Assembly: GCA_022842805.1 (NCBI GenBank)
Contig: JALHOX010000071.1
Coordinates: 1-13,521, forward strand
DNA length: 13,521 nucleotides
Direction of reading: 5' to 3'
DNA from: Phycisphaerae bacterium
Lineage (GTDB): Bacteria; Planctomycetota; Phycisphaerae; UBA1845; Fen-1342
Shown here: positions 7,289 through 13,521 of the stretch, in pieces
Numbering within the stretch: position 1 is the stretch's first letter
How the letters are laid out: each line of letters begins with the position of its first letter
Program-made: the position numbers and the translations under genes
The notes under the pieces: generated by a model
The model's database searches: none
What the model was told of the DNA's origin: nothing
The model's input: the letters and a program-made list of their open reading frames with translations, nothing else

Positions 7289-9404
7289 CCGACGCGTCCG
7301 CATCGGCATTGACGTGGGCGGCACCTTCACCCACGCCGTCGCGATCGACTCGGCCACGCTCGAACTGGTCGGCCGCACCAAGGTGCCGACGACGCATCGC
7401 GCTGCCGAGGGCGTGGCGCGCGGCGTGGTAGAGGCGCTGCAGCGCCTGCTCGCCGATTGCAGGATCGCCCCGTCTCAAGTGCTGCTGATCGCACACTCAA
7501 CAACGCAGGCGACGAACGCATTGCTCGAAGGCGATGTCGCGCCGGTCGGCATCGTCGGCCTCGGCCAGGGACCGAGCCGCTGGTTCGCCGCGGCTCAGAC
7601 CCGCATCGCGCCGATACGACTGGCCGAAGGCCGCCAATTGCAGACGTTTCATCGCTTTCTCGACGCCGCCCACCTGACCGCGGAGCGAGCGCGGCAGGCG
7701 ATCGAGCAGTTGCGACGCGATGGTGCGCAAGTGATCGTCGCCGCCGGCGCATTCAGCGTCGACGACCCCGCCGCCGAACAGCTCGTTTGCGACACCGCCG
7801 CGGCGGCCGGACTGCCCGCAACCGCGACGCACCACGTCAGCCGCCTGCACGGCCTGGGCGTCCGCACGCGCACCGCGGTGATCAACGCCAGCATGGTGCC
7901 GAAGATGCTGCAGACGGCCGACATGACCGAACAAGCCGTGCGCGGCGCGGGCATCGTCGCGCCGCTGATGATCATGCGCAGCGACGGCGGCCTGATGGAC
8001 ATCGCCGGCATGCGCCGACGCCCGATCCTCACCATGCTCAGCGGCCCGGCGGCGGGCGTGGCGGCGGCCCTCCTTTACGCCCGCGTATCAGACGGCGTCT
8101 TCATCGAAGTCGGCGGCACCAGCTCCGATATCAGCGTCATCAAAAACGGCCGCTGCCAGATTCGCGCCGCGGCGGTCGGCGGACAAAAACTCCACGTGAG
8201 CACGCTCGACGTGCGAACGTTGGGAATCGCCGGCGGGTCGATCGTGACGCTCCGCGGCGGAAAGCCCCACGCCGTCGGCCCGCGCAGCGCGCACATCGCC
8301 GGGCTGCGATATCTGAGCTTTTCCGATACCGATCCCGGCTCGATCCGGCTGGCGAGTTTTCAGCACGAAGATCACGACGTCCTCGCCGTCGCCGACGACC
8401 GCGAATCGCTGGCTCTCACGCCGACCTGCGCCAGCAATTTGCTCGGTCTCGTGCCCGAAGTCGATCCGGCTCGCGGACGGGCGGATGCGATCGCCGCTGG
8501 TTTTGCGAAAGCAGGCGGCGCGAGCGTCGCGACTCACATTCTCGATCTCGCCGCCGCGCCGGTGATTCGCGTCATCGAGGGCCTCCTCCGCGACTATCGC
8601 CTCGACCCCGGCCTCGTCCGTCTGGTCGGCGGAGGCGGTGGCGCAGCGGCAATCGTGCCCTATGTCGCGAAGAAGATGGGGCTGCCCTTCGAACTCGCCG
8701 AAAACGCGGACGTCATCAGCGCCATTGGCGTCGCGCTGGCGATGGTGCGCGACACAATCGAGCGAACCGTGGTAAGCCCGACGCCGGAGCAAATCCGCAC
8801 GATCCGCGAGGAAGCGATCGCCAGCGTGCTGCGCATGGGCGCCGCGGCCGAGAGCGTCGAGGTCTTCGTCGAGGTCGATGCGCAGCGCAGCCTGCTGCGC
8901 GCGACGGCCGAAGGCGCCACGGAGTTTCGCCAGCGGGACGGCGGGCCTGACGCCGCGACGAACGACCGGACGCACGAGTCGATCGCCGCCGCAAGCCTGC
9001 GCAAATCCGTCGTGCCGCCGCGAAAAATGCTCAGCGCGGGCGGCTTCGAGATCTGGGCCGCGGATCTGCTCGTCCGCCGCCTGTGGGGGTTTGCAACCGA
9101 ACGCCGTCAGGCGCTGCGCCTGATCGACGCCGCCGGCACCATTCGCTGGTCGTCCGACCACGCCGCGCTCCATGCGACGACCGTCGGCGACGCAGAGACC
9201 GACGCCGCGACCTTCATCGAGTCCTTCACGCGCTACAGCGACGCCGGCGCAACGATTCCGCGCTGCTTCGTACTGCTCGGCGCGCGAATCGTCGATCTCT
9301 CCGGACTGATCGATCTGCGACAGGTGTTGGAGATTCTGCGCACCGAACTATCGCGGCACGCGGCAGACGCCCCCTGCGTACTGCTGCTCGACCGAACGAG
9401 CTGA
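7278..9404 (+). CDS. HyuA-type hydantoinase/5-oxoprolinase family protein
   Basis: Cytoplasmic ASKHA-fold enzyme of 708 residues. Family members use ATP to open cyclic amides such as 5-oxoproline or N-methylhydantoin; some carboxylate ketones. Seen: phosphate-1 motif IGIDVGGTFTHAVAID (9-24); AHSTTQATNALLEG (72-85); SGPAAGV (255-261); IEVGGTSSDISVI (276-288), the phosphate-2 type loop; DVRTLGIAGGSI (311-322); and VGGGGGAAAIV (450-460), the adenosine-type loop. Residues 500-708 form a tail with a VEVFVEVDAQRSLLRATAEG stretch typical of the longer HyuA proteins. ATG 7278 is chosen over TTG 7266: GGGG lies 6 nt upstream and the nucleotide motif then starts at residue 9. It overlaps the permease stop by 11 bp. 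No HyuB-type partner follows within the window, so it may act alone or with a partner elsewhere. Substrate is uncertain. Confidence 0.88.
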   Translation: MSPDRRVRIGIDVGGTFTHAVAIDSATLELVGRTKVPTTHRAAEGVARGVVEALQRLLADCRIAPSQVLLIAHSTTQATNALLEGDVAPVGIVGLGQGPSRWFAAAQTRIAPIRLAEGRQLQTFHRFLDAAHLTAERARQAIEQLRRDGAQVIVAAGAFSVDDPAAEQLVCDTAAAAGLPATATHHVSRLHGLGVRTRTAVINASMVPKMLQTADMTEQAVRGAGIVAPLMIMRSDGGLMDIAGMRRRPILTMLSGPAAGVAAALLYARVSDGVFIEVGGTSSDISVIKNGRCQIRAAAVGGQKLHVSTLDVRTLGIAGGSIVTLRGGKPHAVGPRSAHIAGLRYLSFSDTDPGSIRLASFQHEDHDVLAVADDRESLALTPTCASNLLGLVPEVDPARGRADAIAAGFAKAGGASVATHILDLAAAPVIRVIEGLLRDYRLDPGLVRLVGGGGGAAAIVPYVAKKMGLPFELAENADVISAIGVALAMVRDTIERTVVSPTPEQIRTIREEAIASVLRMGAAAESVEVFVEVDAQRSLLRATAEGATEFRQRDGGPDAATNDRTHESIAAASLRKSVVPPRKMLSAGGFEIWAADLLVRRLWGFATERRQALRLIDAAGTIRWSSDHAALHATTVGDAETDAATFIESFTRYSDAGATIPRCFVLLGARIVDLSGLIDLRQVLEILRTELSRHAADAPCVLLLDRTS

Positions 9405-9415
9405 TCGCTCAGCTC
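9398..9415. terminator. Hairpin between convergent genes, overlapping the hydantoinase stop
   Basis: GAGCTGA (9398-9404) and TCAGCTC (9409-9415) form a perfect 7-bp stem with loop TCGC in the gap between the plus-strand hydantoinase and the minus-strand anti-sigma gene. Neither strand has a clear T-tract after it, so it is at best a weak or bidirectional terminator. Confidence 0.35.
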
Positions 9416-9455
9416 AAATGAAAAGTAACTCCCCGACCGACGCCCAGCGCCGCCA

Positions 9456-10373
9456 CTAGCTCCGTCGAAGCAACGCCATCTCCACGATGGCGACCCGCGG
9501 CCCGACGGTGGGCCGCGCCGCACTGCCGAACGGCTGAATCCGATCGGCGATTTTCAGAAGCTGGTCCGCAGGCATCTCGCCGCAGAGCACGACGCTCGCC
9601 AGCCGCTCATCCCATTGAACAATCGAATACCCGCCCGCGACTTCTGCGACCTGATAAACGCGCCCCCCCTCGCCGCTTACCCTTCGAAGCTTGGAAGCGC
9701 CCGACAGCGCCAGCGGCCGATCCGACATCCACACACTCAATGTGACGCCGTCGGCCGAGTTGTACGTCGCGTGAACGACTTCGCAATTCGAAACCAGCGC
9801 ACAAGCACAGGCCGAGCTCAGCGCATACTTCGATTCGGAGAGATCGGGCAGCGCGGCGCCTTCCTTCGGCATGGCCCGCAGCGCCTTCAAAATCCGATTT
9901 GCTTCGACGATCGATTTCTGCCCCACCCGAAACTCATCGTGAGCCGTCCCGTCGCTCAGCGTACTACACACGCGATGCGCACCCAGAACGGCGTCCACGG
10001 CCAGCGCTCGCGCCACCAGCGGCGGCGGAGAGACCAGTTCCTGATGCCATAGTTCCGGGCCGATCAGGCGGACCGACATCATGATGACGGCGGCCGCCGC
10101 AAATGCCGACGCCAGCCCGATTCGCCACGTCCGGCCGCTCGCCCGCTGACGATCTTCGCGAATGCGCGCCTGAATGCGCTCTGAAAGTTCGGCCGTGGGC
10201 GACGCTTCGATGAACACGCGATGCAATGCCGCACGCTGCGCCCGAATATCCTCAACCTCACGCAGCGCGACCGGCGACTTCGCCAGTTCCTGCTCGATCG
10301 CCGCGCGTTGCGCCTGCGCGACTTCGCCATCGGCATATGCAGCCAACTGCAACGATCGCTGGGTGCGACTCAT
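9456..10373 (-). CDS. Membrane-anchored anti-sigma factor
   Basis: A 305-residue partner of the upstream ECF sigma factor. The N-terminal cytoplasmic helical region (1-80) begins LQLAAYADGEV, as anti-sigma domains do (compare LxAYxDGEL), but lacks the His-x3-Cys-x2-Cys zinc motif of ZAS proteins. One membrane helix spans about 83-104. The remaining roughly 200 residues should face the periplasm and hold five cysteines (136, 189, 191, 197 and one near 277) plus His133, in a HRVC / ACAC / NC pattern, followed by a beta segment VTLSVWM. The layout fits an extracytoplasmic sensor that holds the sigma factor until a signal arrives. The start ATG overlaps the sigma stop as ATGA, so the two are translationally coupled. 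The signal sensed is unknown; the cysteines make redox or metal plausible. Confidence 0.82.
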   Translation of the reverse strand: MSRTQRSLQLAAYADGEVAQAQRAAIEQELAKSPVALREVEDIRAQRAALHRVFIEASPTAELSERIQARIREDRQRASGRTWRIGLASAFAAAAVIMMSVRLIGPELWHQELVSPPPLVARALAVDAVLGAHRVCSTLSDGTAHDEFRVGQKSIVEANRILKALRAMPKEGAALPDLSESKYALSSACACALVSNCEVVHATYNSADGVTLSVWMSDRPLALSGASKLRRVSGEGGRVYQVAEVAGGYSIVQWDERLASVVLCGEMPADQLLKIADRIQPFGSAARPTVGPRVAIVEMALLRRS

Positions 10374-10930
10374 GTCGCCTCCCTTCCGTTCGGCGGCTCG
10401 CCTCGTCCCCGAAATTTGTAATCAGCGAGTAACGTCATCATTTGCTGTCGCGCTCGGTGCAAGCGACTCATAACTGTGCCGATGGGTACGCTCAGAATCT
10501 CCGCGATCTCCTGGTAGCTTAACTCCATCGAGGCCCATAACAGCAGGATCGACCGAAAATCCGGAGAAAGCTGCTCTAACGCACGCTTTACTTCGTCGTC
10601 CAACCCGTCCAGGTCGATCCGAAGATCGCCCTCGACCGACCCGATTTCAGCTGCCGCTCGGGCAGTATCCAACACCTGCGGTTCGGTCGAATGAGCCGCG
10701 TGCTTTTTCTTAGCCTCGCCGTTCAGAAAGGTGTTGTGCAATATCTTCAACAGCCACGGCCGCACCCCGAATTCCCGCAACTCAAACTTTCCGAAAGCCT
10801 TATACGCTTTCAGATAAGTATCTTGGACAAGGTCTTCGGCCGCGTGCGCGTCCGGCGTCAGCCGACGGGCGTACCGATAGAGCACATCCAAGTGCGGTAA
10901 AGCTATTTCTTCAAAGGACTTACCGCTCAC
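10370..10930 (-). CDS. ECF-family RNA polymerase sigma factor (sigma-70 family)
   Basis: A 186-residue alternative sigma factor with only regions 2 and 4. Region 2 covers about 7-75 with DLVQDTYLKAYKAF (33-46), the core-binding and -10 recognition helices, and RPWLLKILHNTF (57-68). Region 4 covers about 112-168 with LSPDFRSILLLW, then the helix-turn-helix LSYQEIAEILSVPIGTVMSR (137-156) that reads the -35 element. The GTG at 10930 is the only plausible start, although no strong ribosome site precedes it. The gene is transcribed with the downstream anti-sigma gene (ATGA overlap). ECF operons are often autoregulated, but I could not identify a convincing own promoter in the 233-bp upstream gap. 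Codon use is somewhat less GC-biased than the glycosidase and hydantoinase genes. Confidence 0.93.
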   Translation of the reverse strand: MSGKSFEEIALPHLDVLYRYARRLTPDAHAAEDLVQDTYLKAYKAFGKFELREFGVRPWLLKILHNTFLNGEAKKKHAAHSTEPQVLDTARAAAEIGSVEGDLRIDLDGLDDEVKRALEQLSPDFRSILLLWASMELSYQEIAEILSVPIGTVMSRLHRARQQMMTLLADYKFRGRGEPPNGREAT

Positions 10931-11163
10931 GGTCGACCTGGTCGGAGAGGAGCAAACAGACGCCCGAATCGAACGGAGATGACATCGCCGGGCAACCGCC
11001 CGATCCCAATCGCCTCACGAATTCCGACGCGGACCGTCCTGAAAATGTACGCTCGACAAATCCAGACAACGGTAGCATAGCCATCGGCAATTCCCGAAGC
11101 GACTTATTCATCCGGAATTTCGGCCCGGCAGCCCTGCGCCGAGCCCCCTCAGGAGTGCGCGTT
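10931..11163. other. Divergent intergenic region between the sigma factor and the hydrolase
   Basis: This 233-bp gap must hold the promoters for both the leftward sigma operon and the rightward hydrolase. I see no confident -35/-10 pair on either strand. A small hairpin, CGGGC (10989-10993) with GCCCG (10998-11002), lies in the sigma leader. A 63-codon minus-strand reading frame here lacks a ribosome site and has atypical codon use, so it is not called. Confidence 0.4.
11151..11155 (+). promoter_or_regulatory. Ribosome-binding site of the hydrolase
   Basis: AGGAG ends 8 nt before ATG 11164. It overlaps the in-frame GTG at 11155, which therefore cannot be the start. Confidence 0.7.
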
Positions 11164-12108
11164 ATGAGCGTTCGTCACTCAAATCTGCTTCGCACACTCG
11201 CCATCGCCGCGACCGTTCTGATCCTGCGTGAGTCGGCATTGGCCGCCCCGCCCGCCGCCGAGGCCGTCAATCTGCGCACCGATGACGGACTCCGGCTCTT
11301 CGGCGACTTCTATCCGCCAAAAGACGCCAAGTCCCCCGCGCCGTGCGTCATTCTCCTGCATATGTACAGCAGCAACCGCCTCGCCTGGGAACCGCTGCTC
11401 GAACCGCTTCACGACGCCGGCTTTGCCGTCCTGACACTCGACCTCCGCGGCCACGGCGACAGCGCCACGACCGAAACCGCCAAGCGCGTCGAAGAGCGCG
11501 ACCCGAAAATCTTCGCCGAAATGCAGCAGGATGTGCGGGCCGCTTACGACTGGATCGCCGCCCGAAATGATGTCGATCGCGCCCGCTTCGCACTCGTCGG
11601 GGCGTCGGTCGGCTGCAGCATCGCGATTCAGTACGCCGCCGCCGATCGCAGCGTCGACACGCTGGTCTGCCTGACTCCGGGAATGGACTACCTGGGCCTC
11701 GACAGCGCCGCCGACATCAAGCAGATTCAGGGCCGGCGCATGCTACTGATGGCGACCGAAGACGAGCGGGCCGCCTGCGACGAACTGGCCCGCCTCAACG
11801 ACGGCGCCAAGGTCCGCTTGCTGAAGGGCAAGGCCCACGGCACCCACATGTTCGAGCTCCAGACCGGCGCAGTCGCCGAGACAGTCGAGTTCTTGTCCAA
11901 AAACATCGGCCCGGAATCGCGCCAGCCCGTCTACGGCTCGATCAACAAAAACATCTATCACGCGCCCGATTCGGAATGGGTAAAAGAGATCAGCCCCAGC
12001 AATCTGCGGGTCTACTCCTCGGCTCAGGAAGCCGAATCCCGCGGGCTCCGCAAGGCCCGCAGCACCGGCCCCAACGACCGGCGAAATGCGGCGCAGCGGG
12101 GGCGATAG
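11164..12108 (+). CDS. Secreted alpha/beta hydrolase with a degenerate Ada-like zinc-module tail
   Basis: A 314-residue exported serine hydrolase. Residues 1-28 are a signal peptide (hydrophobic 9-21, cut near ALAA). The alpha/beta-hydrolase core covers about 33-248: CVILLHMY (61-68, oxyanion-hole region), LDLRGHGDS (92-100), nucleophile elbow GASVG with Ser148, a candidate acid at Asp200 in MATEDERA, and a catalytic His at 225 or 228 in KAHGTHMF. Substrate is unknown (ester, peptide or lactone types are all possible). Residues 256-302 resemble the small module found at the end of many secreted proteins and related to the Ada zinc-binding fold (VYGS..N..YH.PDC......I...NL..F.S..EA...GYRPC..C). 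Here His266 remains, but the three cysteines are Ser270, Ala298 and Thr301. ATG 11164 is chosen over GTG 11155 because AGGAG lies 8 nt upstream. It diverges from the sigma gene. Confidence 0.85.
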   Translation: MSVRHSNLLRTLAIAATVLILRESALAAPPAAEAVNLRTDDGLRLFGDFYPPKDAKSPAPCVILLHMYSSNRLAWEPLLEPLHDAGFAVLTLDLRGHGDSATTETAKRVEERDPKIFAEMQQDVRAAYDWIAARNDVDRARFALVGASVGCSIAIQYAAADRSVDTLVCLTPGMDYLGLDSAADIKQIQGRRMLLMATEDERAACDELARLNDGAKVRLLKGKAHGTHMFELQTGAVAETVEFLSKNIGPESRQPVYGSINKNIYHAPDSEWVKEISPSNLRVYSSAQEAESRGLRKARSTGPNDRRNAAQRGR

Positions 12109-12134
12109 TTCGCCGCCGCATCGCTCCGCTCCAC

Positions 12135-12149
12135 GCTCGGGGACCGAGC
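12135..12149 (+). terminator. Possible hairpin downstream of the hydrolase
   Basis: GCTCGG (12135-12140) pairs with CCGAGC (12144-12149) around the triloop GGA, 26 bases after the hydrolase stop. It is followed by ATCCATTTCTG, only a poor T-rich stretch. The rest of 12109-12333 shows no gene and no confident promoter. Confidence 0.35.
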
Positions 12150-12318
12150 ATCCATTTCTGCCGCCGCGGCCGCCGGCTTTCCCTTGGGAACGCCACGAAT
12201 CGGAGACTTTCCGACAACTCGGACGCTCCCGCGTTTCGCAATATCCCCCCGCGCCAGAACGTTACACTCGATAGCAACATCTACCGATGGCGGCGAACGC
12301 AGAATGGCGCCCCAACGC

Positions 12319-12324
12319 GGAGGA
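12319..12324 (+). promoter_or_regulatory. Ribosome-binding site of the DUF1800 gene
   Basis: GGAGGA ends 9 nt before ATG 12334. It lies inside the reading frame that would begin at the upstream in-frame ATG 12304, so it argues for the downstream start. Confidence 0.65.
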
Positions 12325-12333
12325 TCCTGCAAT

Positions 12334-13521
12334 ATGCAACCCTGCCTGCAAGCTCCCCATCGCGGGCTGAAGTCCGCGGCGATGCTCGCTGTCGGCCTGC
12401 TCGCGACAACGCTCGCCGCACCGTCGGCCGCGCATGAGATGTCCCCCCTGCCCGAAGCACAGTGGACCCGCGACAAGGCCGCGCACCTCCTGCGCCGCGC
12501 CGGCTTCGGCGGGACCGCCGCCGAAATCGACGCGACCTTCGCACTCGGCGTGGAGAAGGCGGTTTCGAGCCTGGTCGATTTCGAAAGCACGGAATACACC
12601 CCCGCTCCGCCCGCGATGAATCCGGAGATCGCCGAGCCGATCGACCGCCGCGAGATGCGGTCGAAGGATGAGGAAGAACGCCAGAAAGCGCGTATGGAGC
12701 GCAACAAGCTCGAGCGTCAGGCGCTGATCGAGATGCGCCTGTGGTGGCTCGAACGCATGGTCGAGTCGCCGCGCCCGCTCGAAGAGAAAATGACTCTCTT
12801 CTGGCACGGCCACTTCACCAGCGGCGCCCGCGAGGTGCAGCGCGCCTGGTTCCTCTGGGAACAGAATCAGCTATTTCGCAACAAAGGCTTCGGCAGCTTC
12901 CGCGAACTCGTCCTTTCGGTCAGCCGCGACCGCGCGATGCTGGTTTACCTCGACAACGTTCGCAACCACGCCCGCAGCCCCAACGAGAATTACGCCCGCG
13001 AGTTGCTTGAGCTCTTCACGCTCGGAACGGGCAACTACACCGAAGCCGACATCCGCGCGGCCGCCCGCGCATTCACGGGCTGGAGCTTCGACGAAAACGG
13101 CTACCTCTTTCGTGAGCGCGACCACGACCCCGGTCCAAAAAAGTTCCTGTCGCGCAGCGGCAATTTCGGCGGCGAAGACGTCATTGACATCATTCTGGAG
13201 CAGCCCGCCTGCTCCGAGTTTCTTGCCCGCGCGCTGCTCGAGTTCTTTCTGACCCCCGACCCGCCCAAGCCGCTCGTGCGTCGCTTCGCGGCCGAAGTTC
13301 GAAAGAACCGCTTCGCCATCAAGCCCATCCTCCGAACGCTATTCAGCAGCGAAGCGTTCTACGACCCGGCCTATCGCGGCGCGATGATCAAGGGGCCGTT
13401 CGAATTGATCGTTTCCACCGCGCGCCAGCTCGGCGTCAGGATCAACGACCTGATCGGCGCTTCGCGCCTCGCCTCCGAAATGGGGCAGGAGCTCTTCCAG
13501 CCGCCCAACGTCAAGGGCTGG
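12334..13521 (+). CDS. Secreted DUF1800 family protein (3' truncated)
   Basis: The frame has no stop before the window end: 396 codons are visible. Residues 1-34 look like a signal peptide (hydrophobic 15-29, cut near APSAA). The DUF1800 hallmarks follow: HLLRRAGFG (51-59), FWHGHF (156-161), NENYARELLELFTLG (217-231), RAFTGW (245-250) and PPNVKGW (390-396) at the edge, a motif normally close to the C-terminal part of the family. A charged helix at 102-130, rich in Lys, Arg and Glu, interrupts the N-terminal half. The family's biochemical function is not established. Members are common in Planctomycetota and other environmental bacteria, usually next to a DUF1501 gene, so one may follow beyond the window (inference). 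ATG 12334 is chosen for its GGAGGA site and clean signal peptide over the in-frame ATG 12304. Confidence 0.92.
   Translation, partial: MQPCLQAPHRGLKSAAMLAVGLLATTLAAPSAAHEMSPLPEAQWTRDKAAHLLRRAGFGGTAAEIDATFALGVEKAVSSLVDFESTEYTPAPPAMNPEIAEPIDRREMRSKDEEERQKARMERNKLERQALIEMRLWWLERMVESPRPLEEKMTLFWHGHFTSGAREVQRAWFLWEQNQLFRNKGFGSFRELVLSVSRDRAMLVYLDNVRNHARSPNENYARELLELFTLGTGNYTEADIRAAARAFTGWSFDENGYLFRERDHDPGPKKFLSRSGNFGGEDVIDIILEQPACSEFLARALLEFFLTPDPPKPLVRRFAAEVRKNRFAIKPILRTLFSSEAFYDPAYRGAMIKGPFELIVSTARQLGVRINDLIGASRLASEMGQELFQPPNVKGW

Noticed and set aside
6514..7431. 305-codon plus-strand frame within the permease and hydantoinase genes
   Set aside because: It is an Arg/Ala-rich shadow in another frame with no motif, overlapping two well-supported genes.
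11053..11088. Possible sigma-70 promoter (TCGACA ... TAGCAT) upstream of the hydrolase
   Set aside because: The -35-like element is good, but the spacing to TAGCAT is only 14 bp, and the 17-bp alternative -10 matches poorly.
10920..11111. 63-codon minus-strand frame just upstream of the sigma gene
   Set aside because: It has an ATG and an 11-bp overlap with the sigma gene, but no ribosome site, no recognisable feature and codon use unlike its neighbours. It could be a leader peptide, but nothing supports that.
12109..12333. Plus- and minus-strand short frames in the hydrolase-DUF1800 gap
   Set aside because: All run into the flanking genes in the wrong frame, lack ribosome sites and show Arg/Pro/Ser-rich low-information translations.
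12304..12333. Earlier in-frame ATG for the DUF1800 gene
   Set aside because: The strong GGAGGA ribosome site lies downstream of this ATG and is correctly spaced for ATG 12334.

Overview
The window is GC-rich bacterial DNA, almost fully coding, with the strong G/C third-position bias of a high-GC genome. It has no phage, insertion sequence, CRISPR, rRNA or tRNA signal. A secreted DUF1800 protein, a large multidomain secreted GH20 glycosidase, an ECF sigma/anti-sigma pair and REP-like GTAG-headed palindromes together suggest Planctomycetota or a related PVC/soil lineage. This is inference from gene content; no marker gene in the window proves it. The first 13 bases match the 3' end of the Illumina adapter exactly, so the window begins at an assembled contig edge with untrimmed adapter.

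Layout, left to right. (1) 15-2137, plus strand: the C-terminal half of gatA (amidotransferase subunit A), overlapping by ATGA a complete pyruvate kinase gene (pyk). (2) 2138-2259: a gap filled by three tandem REP-like palindromes. (3) 2260-5145, plus: a 961-residue exported GH20 family glycosidase with an unassigned N-terminal domain and a C-terminal beta-rich domain. (4) 5223-9404, plus: three overlapping genes, namely a 107-residue HExxH zincin-like protein, a 581-residue ion-transporter-superfamily permease with a large hydrophilic insert, and a 708-residue HyuA-type hydantoinase/oxoprolinase. (5) 9456-10930, minus: an ECF sigma factor followed by its ATGA-coupled, membrane-anchored anti-sigma factor, convergent with region 4. 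(6) 11164-12108, plus: a secreted alpha/beta hydrolase whose tail resembles an Ada-like zinc-binding module that has lost its cysteines. (7) 12334-13521, plus: a secreted DUF1800 protein cut by the window end.

How the genes may work together: region 4 is the most system-like part. A permease sits in a tight overlapping array with a predicted ATP-dependent cyclic-amide hydrolase, which suggests uptake and ring-opening of a small cyclic amide such as 5-oxoproline or a hydantoin. The role of the small zincin is unknown. GH20 lies 77 bp upstream and could be co-transcribed. The sigma/anti-sigma pair has no visible link to its neighbours beyond position. No stretch longer than 300 bases lacks a gene. 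The longest gaps (10931-11163 and 12109-12333) hold no feature I can support beyond ribosome-binding sites and weak hairpins.
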